A stretch of 64,000 nt of DNA, from positions 1,995,001 to 2,059,000 of the forward strand of contig NC_003071.7 in assembly GCF_000001735.4 (NCBI RefSeq), written 5' to 3'. Position 1 is the first letter of the stretch. Every line of letters starts with the position of its first letter. Under the pieces are notes generated by a model. It made no database searches. It was not told where the DNA came from and saw only the letters and a program-made list of their open reading frames with translations. Shown one piece after another: positions 23,366-35,320 of this stretch. This DNA comes from Arabidopsis thaliana. Its lineage: Eukaryota > Streptophyta > Magnoliopsida > Brassicales > Brassicaceae. Made by a program: the position numbers and the translations under genes.

Positions 23366-25887
23366 TCTATACTATTAATTGGCAAGCATTGTGTGAACTA
23401 CAACGTTTGAGGGTTAGTTTAAAACTAATTAAATGAATGTTTATATGGGTAATATAGTAATTTAACAACTAATCCAAAATACATTAGTGAGCTTAATGGG
23501 ATGCATATTACAAAATTTTTATGAATTTTTAAAATTATAACAAATGTATGAGACCGAAGACCTGCTCGCTAACAAAAAATATGGATCTTTTAACACACAC
23601 GCACAATAATTCAAAAATGGAATTCATGTTTGAATTGAAATTAACTTCTGTTTAGAGATGCACTACATAAAAGTGATTCGACTAATTGTATTTGACTACC
23701 TTGAGCACCAAACTTTATTGTTCTTTGTGGCTGTACTTTGAAAAATATGATGCATAGATAATCATATATTATTTTCCCTAATCAGAAGGTTTTGAAGTTT
23801 GAACTATATAATATGTGCAGATATGCGCATTAATCGTATATAGTTACTATGTACGTACATATATATGCAATATGGTTCAGTTCATGTGACCACATGGAAG
23901 CAAATATAGATACGGAAGCAAATATAGATACGGAGAATTTTGTTAGTTTGTTATATAAATTGTTCAAAACTCTTTAAATCTAAACTAATATATATGGCAA
24001 TCATTTAAGGCGATAGAATATCCTATGTGCACGGTGTAAATCCTATGTGCACATTGTAAATTTGAACTTCACGGAGAATATCTACCAAACATAAATAATC
24101 TTTTTTCTTTTTTTATCAAAATAATCATTTAATATATTTAACAATTATCAACACTCTAAAATTACGGATCATTTGGTATCATATCGTAACTATAGAATAT
24201 TCGTTTATGGAAACCTAACCGCATGTATCTTAACTATTCCTATAAATACTGGTTCAAAGACGAAAGTAAAAAACCACACACACGTTTCGAGCAATCTCCT
24301 TTACTAATACCATTGCTTATACAAAAATGGCTGCATTTGCTTTGATCACGGACCCTGCTAACGTAAAGCCTTTCAAAACCGAATGAAAAATCCAAGTTAA
24401 GATTTTGCATTCATGGACTCAATACACACAATATTCATGAGAAACCATGGAAATGATTCTAGCTGATAAAAATGGAAGTATAGATTTTTGTTTAAATCTA
24501 AATTATATCAGGATGTATTTTTTATATTATTAACACAATTGTATTTCACTAATCAACATGGAACTTTGATACATGCTACTATTAAGAAGCAACAGATGAG
24601 AGCACTTCAACGGTTCATCTTACCTGGAGAGTGACGTAATGTTGAGAACTTTACACTCGCCAAGTCAATGGGAAAGTACAGCGCAACAAAACATGATTTT
24701 AAAATGTCAATGATTAAAACGACTACCATAAGTCGTGTTCCTGTTATTTCTGATGAAATTTACTTGTATGCGGGATACGTGTGGTATTTCATATTTTAAA
24801 AAATGTGTTGTAATATTTTTTTTATTAAATATATGATTATTTTATTGTTTTAGTGGTATATATTGTATTAAATAAATTATAATGTACACATAAAAATTTA
24901 AAATGTTATTTATGTGTGTAACTGAAGAGTAGATTAGAAGAAAAAAAATTAGATTGAAATATAATATAAGTCTGATTTAAAAAAAAATATTAGATAGTTA
25001 TAGTATCTATAACCCAAACTCATATCACATGGTTAAAATATTTGAGTTTAGTAGTATTTTTAAATTCGTAACAATCAAACGGCCAGACCGAGATCAAACT
25101 AAATTGAATTAATGGTCAGGTAGATTTATATTAAACTTGTGAACATTAAACTTGAAACTATCAAACAATATATAAACCCGTTAAAATGATTAAATACGTT
25201 TGCGAGAAATAGAAATATTTAGAGATAGGCGATAGAAGATACGTTCGGCTTGAATTTAGAGAGGTTTTTTGAGTTACCAAATTTTACACTATTTAAAATA
25301 TAATTTTCACAAATATACATTTCTATTATAAGTTTATAACTATTAGACTTCTGAAACTGTTAAAATTATTTGTTATGTAGCAAAAACAAACTATTTTTAT
25401 AAATAAAACACTAATATATGATACAAAAATGATTAAATCTTTAAATACCTAAAATTTCTATTCAAAATTTAAAAATAATAAAATAGAAAAAAATATGTGT
25501 ACCCAAGTAATTTTAAGAACAAAAGAAAAAATTACAATACAATGTTACTATTATGATATCTATGATATTATATAATACACTAACACAAAAAAAAAAAAAA
25601 AAAAAATCTTAATGAAAACTTTTTGAAAACAATATTATTTTTACATAACTTTCCACGCATCTTATTTTCAAATATATTTAATACAAATTTTTATCAAAAC
25701 CTTATGATAATACTTACAACCCGCATAATTTGCGGTTCACAACATTAGTTATTGTGTCATAAATAACACTATACACTTTTCTATGTACATAATAATTTAT
25801 ACATTACAATATCTTTTACTAAAAATTTGTTTAAATACATTTTTAAACAATATAAAATATCGCACGTACGTGCCGGTCAGAATCTAG
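23366..25887 (+). mobile_element. Non-autonomous Helitron (2.5 kb)
   Basis: The 5' end is TCTATACTATTAATTGG directly after a host A. The 3' end is a GCACGTACGTGC hairpin, an 11-base spacer and CTAG (25,884-25,887) followed by host T. These are the canonical Helitron 5'-TC, 3' hairpin, CTAG and A/T target features. It contains a dead RPA70-like gene, a known Helitron cargo. I see no Rep/helicase. Confidence 0.82.
24327..24775 (+). pseudogene. RPA70-like pseudogene inside the Helitron
   Basis: From the ATG, MAAFALITDPANVKPFK is the usual start of plant RPA1-like proteins, then an in-frame TGA where Trp is expected, then KIQVKILHSWTQYTQYS and ETMEMILAD. After an intron-like AT-rich gap a second exon encodes KQQMRALQRFILPGE, another TGA at a Trp position, then VENFTLAKSMGKYSATKH and ISRVPVISDEIYL. 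These are the first OB-fold segments of RPA70. TATAAATA lies at 24,241-24,248. It is distinct in sequence from the RPA-like genes of the MULEs. Confidence 0.8.
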
Positions 25888-26170
25888 TAAAAATTTGAAA
25901 TCAAAAACACGCATATATGTTTGCCAAAAGAACTATTTTATTTGCAAAACGTTTTTGCCTATCGTGAAAGCCCGTAGAATCTCCCGGCAATTGGGCTTAT
26001 TTTGATTGAGGCATATTTTTTTTCCAGCATATTTATTATATTAACTCAAATGAGTCAATGTTGAGAAATATTATTTACATATGTAATAAGATGCGGTTGG
26101 GTACGAACATTTCGTGCCAAATGATTCACTTTAACATTTGCACTTCGGGAAATTAAAGATAAATTGAAAA
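25888..26170 (-). repeat. Dispersed repeat copy (about 25,996-26,170), inverted relative to 46,735-46,900
   Basis: Read on the minus strand it contains blocks in the same order as 46,735-46,900: TTATCTTTAATTT, GTGCAAATGTTAAA, TTCGTACC.AACCGCATC, ATATGTAAA.AATATTTCTC. It is probably part of an unidentified transposon family, since the copies lie 20 kb apart in opposite orientation. Confidence 0.65.
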
Positions 26171-26200
26171 ATCAAACTCATCATTATCTTCTTGAATCGC

Positions 26201-27490
26201 TTATAGGTACGTAGTAAAGGCTGGCCACTTTGTTGGAGAAGACACTATCTTCACCAGGTCTGAGCAGTTTGTAAAAAATGTTACTTCTCGCTTATCTTGG
26301 CCAATCATGCATCTCATTGCCCTAACGAGTGTTTCCACTTCTGTGTGTAGACATGTGAGACTTCTTCGTAGGTTGGTCGCACCCATGGCTGGATGACCTC
26401 CTGATGGTAGTGTACAAAACCATCCCATGCCCGAGAACATATCAGTATCTTTCCAAGAGCCATCAATGAAACAATGATGTCCTAAAGGGTTTATGTTAAC
26501 CCGCACATCTATCACCAGGACATATAACAACCTCCAATTGGGCTAATGACCAAGCATTTGCTTTATTCTCTGCTAACTTAAGAATCTCCCTTGGATCACG
26601 ATAAATATTCTCGTGAAGTTTTTCATTCCGTGCTTTCCATATGTACCACATGATCCAAGGAAAACTAGAGCTATTTAAATCCGAAGGTATTCTCCTAAAT
26701 AAATGATCTATATTACCATAGATTGATGAAGATGGGAAGACTCCCAGGACCATTGGTGTTGGTAATAATGCACAAGTCTGAAGTGTTGGTGGACACTCAA
26801 AAATAGTGTGATTTATCGTTTCCTCTAGGGCCCCACACCTAACACATGTAATGTCACAATGAATATTTTTTTTTCCTTAAAGAAGAATTTACATGCACAC
26901 AACGAGTAATAACTTGCCAAATGAAATGTCTCTATTTTGGCGGGCATTGAACTTTCCAAGAGTGTGCTTGGAGGGGTTGTATGTTCGGGCCAAATTATCG
27001 AACTTGGTTTTCACCTAGAGACATTTGCTCCACATAATAGCCTGACTTAACCGTGTATTTTCCAAATTCGGTAAAGTGTCAACCCATTATATAAGGTTTG
27101 TTGTTTTTTCCTATGGGTAGTATAAATACCAAAGGAAGATCCTTGAGATCAAGAATATTCTGAATTAAGTCAATATCCCAAGTGTTTATCCGATCATCAA
27201 TCAAAATTATTGAAAAGAAGAGATTGGTTATGAATATAACCATTGTTTAAGGCTGGCCTCGGGGTTTGAGCTGGTATCCAGGGGTCATTCCATACTGAAA
27301 TTGACCCTCTGGAGCCTACTCGTTCAATAAGTCTTTTTTGAACCAGAGGTCGAGCAGATACTATAGTCCTCCATCCATAGGAAGGTAAGTATGATTTAAT
27401 TGGATCCATTCGATGTAATTTTCGATAATACCTCCCTTTAAAGACCTTAGCAAATAAGGAGTCAAGGATCATAATCAACCGCCACAATTG
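26201..27490 (-). mobile_element. Degenerate LINE ORF2 3' part with RNase H
   Basis: Minus-strand pieces in order are: the segment after the RT (27,487-27,197; LFAKVFKGRYYRK.., SYGWRTIVSARPLV, SISVWNDPWIP), a decayed zf-RVT region, the linker (26,753-26,496; MWYIWKARNEKLHENIYRD), and an RNase H domain (26,530-26,201; CFIDGSW, LHTEVETLVRAMRC, FFTNCSDLVK). This belongs to the plant L1 lineage that ends in RNase H and differs from the 41-46 kb LINE. Frames change between pieces. No A-tail is seen at the left edge. Confidence 0.8.
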
Positions 27491-30400
27491 TTTGCTAATA
27501 ACGAAGTATTAAAGACCATTATTCTCATTAATTCCATCGAAAAGCATACAAAACACCTCAAATCTGGTTCGTTGAGAGAAAGATCTTAAAACTTGGGTCT
27601 CGCAAAATTAATTAAATCTTAATATTTCTAAACTATTTTTTTATTAAGTTTTCAAAGAAAAAAAGAAAATATTTTTTGAGTTTCTAAAATGGAAAGGTGA
27701 GTTTCCATCACATATTTAGACATACAATTTTAGGAAACGCGTTTTCGTGAGTTTCCATCATGTTTCTATGAGTTTTTTTTTTCTAAACGTTTTGGAAACG
27801 GAAAACGTACTGCGTAGAGAATTTTCATGCAACATAAGACCAATGTTTCTTTCTTTCCTTCATAGGCACTGCCTGGTCGTAACAACTCCAATAATAACAC
27901 ATCGGATCTGATTGGTAAATTGATAATTAGCATACTAATAAAGGAAGAAAATGTCTATTATACTAGCGTAAACTTTTATTCTAGTTTTATGTAAGGTAAA
28001 CATTAACGCTGAAAGAAAAAAGAATGTGATTACAAAAGTTTTCAGCTCATTATGTTAGGTTCAGAGTAATCTAACTAAAAACGTTTTTTACTCTTCTTTT
28101 ATTCTAATACCAATCAGATCATCTATATTATATAAATCAAACTACCATCACTTAAAAAGGGAAAAATATTATATGAGGCTAAAATAAAAAATCCAAAAAA
28201 ATTTATTTAAGAAATTTGTAAACTGATATATAATTAAATATAATATGAAAATTCGTCGTTAACTAATTATTATGAAGTTTTTTCTCTCTTCTCTCTTTCA
28301 TACCTTTTAGAGAGAAAAACACTTTGATTCTATCGATTGGATTTTTCCCGTGAATAGCCGTCTCTAGTGAATCGAGTTTTTGTCCATCATCTTGTGGCTC
28401 CGTTAGCCAAGATAGCTAGCTTCTGTCTGGCAAATCTAGCTTCTATAAGCAGTTTTGGTCGGCTTTTATATTTGTTTTTAGTTTTTTTTTATAGATTTTA
28501 ATTGATGATTCGTTTTATAGATTTTAATTGATGATTCGTTTTAGGTGTTAGTCACTTAAAATCAATCTATCGACTTGTATCTCTGGAAGCTCGATCTTGC
28601 AAATCGCCTAAAGTAAAGAGAAGAAGAGTTGTTTCCAGCAAATTTGGATTGCCATAGCCGTCTCTAGTTGTTTTTGGTGCTTCGATCAAACAAAATTTTG
28701 TGAATTAATCAGAATTTTTCCTTTTTATCTTATAGGGTTGAATGATCTGTTATTGATTTACTTCTCTATGTCTATGCAGAATCTGGTGAAAAACAAAGTA
28801 AATCGATGTTTAAGAAATTTACAGCATCGATTGAGTTCACCAGAATCGGAATCGTTGACGACAAAGATTAACCGGAATGTTTAACGCATCTCTCATACGT
28901 GTCTGTTTTTATTACATTTTTGGATTGTAGGCCTGAACCTGTACACTTTGTTTATGAATCTTTAATAATAGATAAAATAAAACACTTATTATTCCGAGCA
29001 CGGGCTTGCATATGGTTCGGTTAAGTTCCTGTTTTTCATATCTTTCTTTTTATACGATTTGTCAGCATCATTCAGCCATCGTTATTGACTTGTTGCCTTT
29101 GAATTTTGTATCGAAACTAACTAAATAATTCATTGAACGAGTGAGACTCTAACACTTGCATGGTCTATGTTTCAGGAGAGCTTAGATGTGCCTATAATCA
29201 TCACTAACCACGAGACAGCTCACTATTAGCATTAAATGTTAATACACATTTCGTTTCTAAATTCTAACCTTTACGTGTTGGGTGGGATAAACAAACCCGA
29301 GACTCCACATTTTTCTACTAGCATTGACAATCTGTCCTTATCACAAGCTTAAAGGAGAAAAATTTGAACACATTTTTTTAGAAAAAGAAAAAAACAATTA
29401 TTGTTGTCATTAATAAAGTCGGTTAAATTATTTAACACAAATAATAAATAATAAAAATAAAGGATAAAAAAAACTATTTCGACATATAACATGTTTCATA
29501 CGAAAATATATAAATGATATGTTGTCCAAACATATAGTACTTTATAGGACTATCACTTTTGTAAGGATTTTGGAGATAACGACTACTAAGAACATTTTTA
29601 ATGGAAGATTGTATTGAAAATTTTGTGAGGTTATATTGGATGAAAAATTGACAGAACCCGTTTTGTGAAGAAATTTTTGAGAAAATGGAAAAGGTGGACA
29701 TGTGTTCACATGCATTTGATTGGATGTTTAGTTTTAATAAAAGAAAAAAAAAAAAGCGTATATTGTTATCTTTACAAAAGAAACTCGGATTTTCTTTCTC
29801 TCTATTTCTCGCACGAAGATAAAAACCGGTGAACTTTTGATTTCCTATGAGTTAACACCGTTTTATGTGTATATTTGTGGTATTTGAGGCTTCCAAACGC
29901 TCAATTTATTAATTTGACAGACGGTGTTGATTATCGCTGGAGGAAGATAAACCCATTCAGAGAATAACGAATCTGATTTGGAGAGTTTTCGTTGAAGGAA
30001 TGTCTAAATTAGGTATGAATCAAGCCATTCTAGCATGTATATGATAACTAAATATTGTATTTTCTAGTTAATATATGTAATTTTAATTTTATTTAATATT
30101 CTTAAGATAAATTTATCATGTTCAACATGTGCTACTGTATTTATCTAATCATTTTAAATTTGACTAATATTTAAAAATGCAATAGTTTTGCTTAAACTTA
30201 AATCAAAGTATTATTCCTATTTTCGAAAGTTTGTGTTGTTATTTATAGTATAATTACATTTATTTAATTTTTATAAAAAATATATTTTGCATAATACACG
30301 GTATAGTGATCCGGTATATGACCTGACGGGTTTTAATATAATACAAGACGGGTTTTATTGCGGAACGGGTTACATAACATAGCGGGTTAAAATCGATATT

Positions 30401-30930
30401 AATAAAAAATTAAAATATTTTTGACAAAAAATAATAATAATTAAAATACATCATTAGCCAACGCTTTGAAAAAGTTAAAATCTTCATTTTATTAATTTGT
30501 CAAAACCACCAATATTATTTTATGTTGAATTAAACTAATTTCATTAATTAAAATATATGAAACAGTTTTTTCGAATTTTAATGCGGATTAAAACCTAATT
30601 TTTTTTTTGTTATTTATAGTATTATATTTATTTAATTTTCATAAGAAATATATTTTGCATCCACTGAAAATATTTCAGTATTTTAGGTCCTGTAAATTTG
30701 CACCACTTTTTAAAGCCGTCCGTAAGTGTAGCCCTTTGATGATCTATTTATTGATCAGTATCACTTTACATAGGTTTAAAATATGTCGACTAAAAAAAGG
30801 GTCGTATCCATAACAAGTACCAAGAGTGGACGACTTTTCTTTTCTGTCCAAAAAAACAACAACAATGATAATCCAATAATGAAGTTTTTGCATATCAATA
30901 TTGTTTAATAAATTTATCGAAATATCCAAA
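27491..30930. other. AT-rich non-coding region with small repeats
   Basis: No gene is recognised. There is a 26-bp tandem pair (ATAGATTTTAATTGATGATT..) at 28,491-28,544, and a TCTATATTATATAAATC tract at 28,128 resembling a Helitron 5' end without a matching 3' end. A ~55-bp direct repeat (GTTATTTATAGTAT.. ATATATTTTGCAT) at about 30,238 and 30,608 flanks a CGGGTT-rich segment, probably a decayed element. Confidence 0.5.
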
Positions 30931-30984
30931 AGACTAGTGGGTTTGCCATTTATGGAGTTTCAAATTATTTACAATGCGTCCAAC
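30931..30984 (+). promoter_or_regulatory. Conserved GRP promoter module upstream of GRP3
   Basis: AGACTAGTGGGTTTGCCATT, then TATGGAGTTTCAAAT, then TTTACAATG.GTCCAAC. It is 286 bp before the ATG and matches the module at 20,487 and the pair at 34,338-34,518. Confidence 0.6.
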
Positions 30985-31130
30985 ATCCAACCAGAATAAG
31001 GGGACCGACGCAATTAAACTCATATATACTTAGACTTTTCTACTTTGTTTTAATTGTGATAAGTTCCTTTTCTCTTTATTGGATTACGGATAAGTTATTT
31101 GACTTTTCTCATTCCCTCCTCCTCGTTTTC

Positions 31131-31138
31131 TTTAAATA
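31131..31138 (+). promoter_or_regulatory. TATA-like box (TTTAAATA) of GRP3
   Basis: It lies in TTCTTTAAATAGAG, 79 bp before the ATG at 31,217 (86 bp from the start of the box). Position and context match TATAAATA in the paralogues. Confidence 0.7.
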
Positions 31139-31216
31139 GAGGCCATGCATGGTAACATTTTATGCATCACTTGTTTCTCCATAATAAGAGAGTTTTAAGC
31201 ATTTGAAACAAAAAAA

Positions 31217-31882
31217 ATGGCTTCCAAGGCTTTGGTTCTGTTGGGTCTCTTTGCTGTTCTTCTCGTCGTCTCAGAAGTAGCCGCGGCATCTTCTGGTACT
31301 TAAAATGATTTTATATATTTTAGTAGGATGTCTAATCTTCATTATACCTAATCTCAAAATATTCAAATGTTTTGTGCCAATATTTTGATAATCTTCAGTA
31401 TATGATGTTATAAATCTTTTGAAAACACTCTAATAGATTCGGACAGATTTTAGTATCGTGGAGAGGCATGTACGTTTACACGAACTAAACATTATGTTTA
31501 AAATATGTGTTGTTTTTGGACAGCCACAGTGAATTCAGAGAGTAAGGAAACTGTGAAACCTGATCAACGTGGCTACGGTGACAATGGAGGAAATTACAAT
31601 AACGGAGGAGGTTACCAGGGAGGAGGGGGTAATTACCAAGGAGGAGGAGGTAATTACCAAGGAGGAGGAGGTAATTACCAAGGAGGAGGAGGAAGATACC
31701 AAGGAGGAGGAGGACGGTACCAAGGAGGAGGAGGACGATACCAAGGAGGCGGTGGGCGACAAGGAGGAGGGGGAAGTGGGGGAAGTTACTGCCGCCACGG
31801 CTGCTGCTACAGAGGTTACAACGGCTGCTCAAGATGCTGCTCGTATGCCGGAGAAGCTGTTCAGACTCAGCCCGGTCACTAA
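31217..31882 (+). CDS. GRP3: Glycine-rich protein GRP3, Cys-rich C-terminus (145 aa)
   Basis: Exon 1 is 31217-31295 and exon 2 is 31524-31882. A signal peptide ([20 protein letters not shown]) is followed by an acidic/basic linker ([17 protein letters not shown]), then repeats of GGGGNYQ and GGGGRYQ (about residues 55-105). The Cys-rich C-terminus is [20 protein letters not shown], ending VQTQPGH. A secreted protein is expected. In Arabidopsis, GRP3 is reported to bind the extracellular part of the wall-associated kinase WAK1 through this Cys-rich end. The 145-residue length and the sequence fit GRP3 (At2g05520) as I remember it. AATAAA lies at 32,075-32,080. The neighbour at 34,755 is a close paralogue. 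Confidence 0.93.
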
Positions 31883-32494
31883 AACAATATATTAACCAAT
31901 CACCACCATGCATGTATTGCATTATGTATGTATGATTTTAAGTAAACCATGGTGCGTTTGTAATGAACTGCCTCAAGTTTTTGAGGCACTATAGATTAAG
32001 AAGAGAACTATGGGAATAAAGTTTGATTATGTAATGTTTTATGTGGTTTGAGTTGTAATACTTGCTGTTTGCATAATAAAATCGTTTGTAGTTTATGTTA
32101 ATCTCTTTCGTTTTTTTGTAACAGTGTTATATCATTATACATACGCTCAGGGTGGGCGAGAAAAATAGATGTAAATATGTCTCTGGCTGAGGAATTACAT
32201 TTCATAAATGAAAAGACCAGACACCTAGAGACTCTATTGAGGATTTGTCACCAACATTTCAAACTTCACTAAATATATGAAAGTGCCAGAAAAAATATCT
32301 TAGAAGATTTGATGTGCCCAAAGCTATTAAAACTCATAGTGTCAGTAACATCACCGGTATTCATGTTAATCGTTAGTCGTCCACTTGGCACCGGCACGCC
32401 GCATACCCCACCGGCCAATAATAATGAGATATTTATCTGTACTATTGATATGAAAAAGACTTTTCAAAAAGGAAAATATAATTTCTTGGTTTTC
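31883..32494 (+). other. GRP3 3' UTR and flank
   Basis: It contains the ACCATGGTGCGTTTGTAATG block (31,947-31,966), the GCATAATAAAATCGTTTGT polyadenylation region and the shared 3' flank (CACCTAGAGACTCTAT at about 32,221). From about 32,360 the sequence is unrelated to the other GRP flanks. Confidence 0.65.
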
Positions 32495-32497
32495 TTA

Positions 32498-33139
32498 GAC
32501 CCTTTCTAATGTTTTATTTTTATCTTCAAAATGAAAAATTGAATAGTGTATCTTTATATTTGAAGATATACAATTCACTTTGAATATGAACTTTATTATT
32601 TACAAAATAATCTTTCAAATTATAATAAGTATTTATTTTATACTAAAAAAATTATTTATTTTATTTTAGTCCAATCAAACTAAAATGCAAAAATATTAAA
32701 TGAAAAAACAAATAACATACCCAACATAAAACTTAAAATACATAATTAATGCTGACATTAAATATTAAAGACATAACATAGATTAAAAACTTATAATAAC
32801 ATAACATATACTACTAACATATATGTCTACAATTATACCATAAATATATGTTTTAATTAATTATATGTAATGTGATTTTCTTTATAATAATGTATTTTAT
32901 ATAAATTATTGAATTATTTCCTTATTATAAAATAAATAGGTTAAAGTTCATAAGTTTATATAGTAAAAGGTAATATTCATAATTAATAATAAAATAGAGA
33001 TAGAATATATTTAAGAATATTCTTTTTGAAGTAGAAAATGAAGGAAACCATTGAAAAAGTCTTTCTTCTTTTTTTTTCTTTAATTTTGAAGAAACTTTAA
33101 TTTTGAAGAAATATTTGAAGATAACCATTAAAGATGCCC
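32498..33139. mobile_element. Putative PIF/Harbinger-like MITE (642 bp)
   Basis: The left end GACCCTTTCTAATG.. ATCTTCAAAATGA and the right end (read inward) GGGCATCTTTAATGG.. ATCTTCAAATAT are imperfect inverted repeats. TTA flanks both sides (32,495-32,497 and 33,140-33,142), as expected for the 3-bp duplications of PIF/Harbinger. It is very AT-rich and non-coding. A 3-bp duplication is weak evidence. Confidence 0.5.
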
Positions 33140-33142
33140 TTA

Positions 33143-34337
33143 TAATAACAAAATAAAAAGTTGAGGACTGGCAAAACAAGACTCTTTACTAATCGGAGAC
33201 TTTCGTGTGTGTTTGTTTTTTTCTTTTGGCGTCGTCACGGAGAAACACCAAACGCCCCGTCACACTTGATAACTTGGATAGATAAGCAAGTCCGCAACCA
33301 ACTCACCACCATTTAACGTACGGGAGATCGAAGATACAACAAGGGCATGCACGACTGGTTCAAGACCAGAAACTGATCACTCTCGACTCAGCTTTCATAT
33401 TTGCTAAACGTTGCACAAGTGCTAAAAATATTATGGTTTTCTTTTGAATATAATTTAACATTATTTCAAAACAAAAAAATAAAAGGTAAATGAATTTGAT
33501 CCAAAGAAGAATCTTGTAATCCATAAGAAAATCAGAGATCAACACAAAATCCCGAGAAATCAACAAATAAATCCCGTTATCCAAAACATTATTCAACATA
33601 AACACTAGACAACGAGTCTCGACCGCTTGATTAATTAAAAATAGTTTGGTAATAATACGGAAAAAAGGACGAAACATAGTTTGATAGCAATCAGTTGCAT
33701 GGACATGGACGTAAACATGAATGTGTGTATGAAAGAGATCTTTAAAACTTATAGTTACGTCATTTTCCACAATCACTTTCACGAATACGAAAACAATCAA
33801 AATCACGTTAATGACATTGCCTGCGTTCAGGCCACGATAGTTATTAAAATGTTATCATATTCATTTCATAAAATGTTGTGGAACCTCTTGGAAGTGATTA
33901 ATCATTCTTTATCAGTGGGCTCGTTATATTTTTCTTAAAACGCACATGAGTTCGGGGTTAAAATCTTCTTTGAAACAACATGAGTTCAGATTTTAATTGG
34001 AGAGATCGAAAGTGTCAAAATGTGTTTATTGATGTGTTCGAAAGTGAGTACGAAACAAATTTATATTAGTATATATTTTTGTATGAAATAATTTATAAAT
34101 TTGATAATTTTGTATTTTTATCCAATTTCGCTAAATTTGATATTTTATCTGTATATAATAGTTTTTGATACAGTTATCAAATACAAATTCTGTTGACACA
34201 GTATTAAAACTAGAAAATTATTTTATTTATCGCCTATTTTAATTGCAGTGTTCCAGTCCAATAATGGAATTCTAATATATTTTTGTTTTTGTTTTTTAGC
34301 CAACGAATCTAGATGTCTATATGTGTGTGAATGCATT
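33143..34337. other. Non-coding spacer between GRP3 and the next GRP
   Basis: No gene or element is recognised with confidence. The open frames are short and have no family features. Confidence 0.5.
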
Positions 34338-34518
34338 GAGTTTAAGAAGTTAATAGAGTTTTTATAAAAGACTAGTGGAGTTTATCATTGATGGAGTTGC
34401 AAATTTATTTAACGTGAATCCAACAAGTGTTGAGTTTAAAAGGTTAATAGAGTTTATATAAAAAGACTAGTGGAGTTACCATTTATGTAGTGTCAAATAT
34501 ATTTACCGTGAATCCAAC
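34338..34518 (+). promoter_or_regulatory. Tandemly duplicated GRP promoter module
   Basis: Two copies lie at 34,338-34,424 and 34,432-34,518. Each starts GAGTTTAA(G/A)AAGTTAATAG-like, then AGACTAGTGGAGTT, and ends CGTGAATCCAAC. Single-copy versions stand before GRP3 and the GRP at 20.8 kb. A conserved CCAACCACCAACC(A)TAAGGG tract follows the second copy. The duplication may raise promoter strength, which is inference. Confidence 0.75.
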
Positions 34519-34663
34519 CACCAACCATAAGGGAACCGAGTTAATCGACGTGTACATATACTTTGGTACTTATCTCCTTACCTCTTTGTATTTACTGTGA
34601 CTAAAAAAATACATTCACTCTAGTGGACTACTGATTACTTTATTTAACTCTCTCTTCATTCTC

Positions 34664-34671
34664 TATAAATA
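34664..34671 (+). promoter_or_regulatory. TATA box (TATAAATA)
   Basis: It lies in CTCTATAAATAGTG, 91 bp before the ATG at 34,755. Confidence 0.8.
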
Positions 34672-34754
34672 GTGAATGTTTTGAGTAACATTTTATCCAT
34701 CACTTGATTCAGTTGTGTTTTGCATAAAAAGAGAAGTTTAAGCAGTTGATAAGA

Positions 34755-35320
34755 ATGGCTTCCAAGGCTTTAGTTCTGTTTGGTCTATTTGCAGTTCTTC
34801 TCGTCGTCACAGAAGTTGCCGCTGCATCCGGTACGTAAATATTAATGTTGAAACCTTATTATATGTAAGAGACCATCTCAACTATTTTTATAGCATGTTT
34901 TATATAGAGTATTTTCAATGTTGTCAATATTATTTTTAAAAGTCAAAATTAATTTACATTCGTATTTTTCATAGTTGGTTTAAGAGAAGAAATAGTTTTG
35001 AAATTTGGGAGAGTAATATCTTATGAAATTATGTGTTGTTTTGGATAGGTACAGTGAAGTCAGAGAGTGGGGAAACCGTGCAACCTGATCAATATAATGG
35101 CGGTCACGGCGGCAATGGAGGCTACAACGGAGGAGGAGGTTACAACGGAGGAGGAGGTCACAACGGAGGAGGTTACAACGGAGGAGGAGGATACAATGGA
35201 GGAGGACACGGAGGAAGACATGGTTACTGTCGCTATGGCTGTTGCTACAGAGGTTACCATGGCTGTTCAAGGTGTTGTTCGTATGCTGGAGAAGCTGTTC
35301 AGACTCAGCCTGGTCACTAA
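34755..35320 (+). CDS. GRP3-type glycine-rich protein, Cys-rich C-terminus (115 aa)
   Basis: Exon 1 is 34755-34830 and exon 2 is 35049-35320. The signal peptide is nearly identical to GRP3 ([20 protein letters not shown]). The repeat is [16 protein letters not shown]-like, Asn/Tyr-rich rather than Gln/Arg-rich, and shorter than in GRP3. The C-terminus [20 protein letters not shown] plus VQTQPGH is almost unchanged, so this end is the constrained part and the repeat is free to vary. A secreted protein and a receptor-binding role like GRP3 are inferred. AATAAA lies at 35,496-35,501. I recall this as At2g05530, unverified. Confidence 0.9.

Noticed and set aside
25861-25872. GCACGTACGTGC as another copy of the MULE palindrome
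   Set aside because: It is the Helitron 3' hairpin stem; the shared CGTACG core is coincidental and it lacks GTACGTAC.
28128-29000. Helitron starting at TCTATATTATATAAATC
   Set aside because: No hairpin + CTAG end could be paired with it; the GAGCACGGGCTTGC tract near 28,997 is not a hairpin.
33353-33363. GGTTCAAGACC as a tRNA or SINE B box
   Set aside because: It matches the B-box consensus, but no A box at the right distance and no cloverleaf can be drawn.
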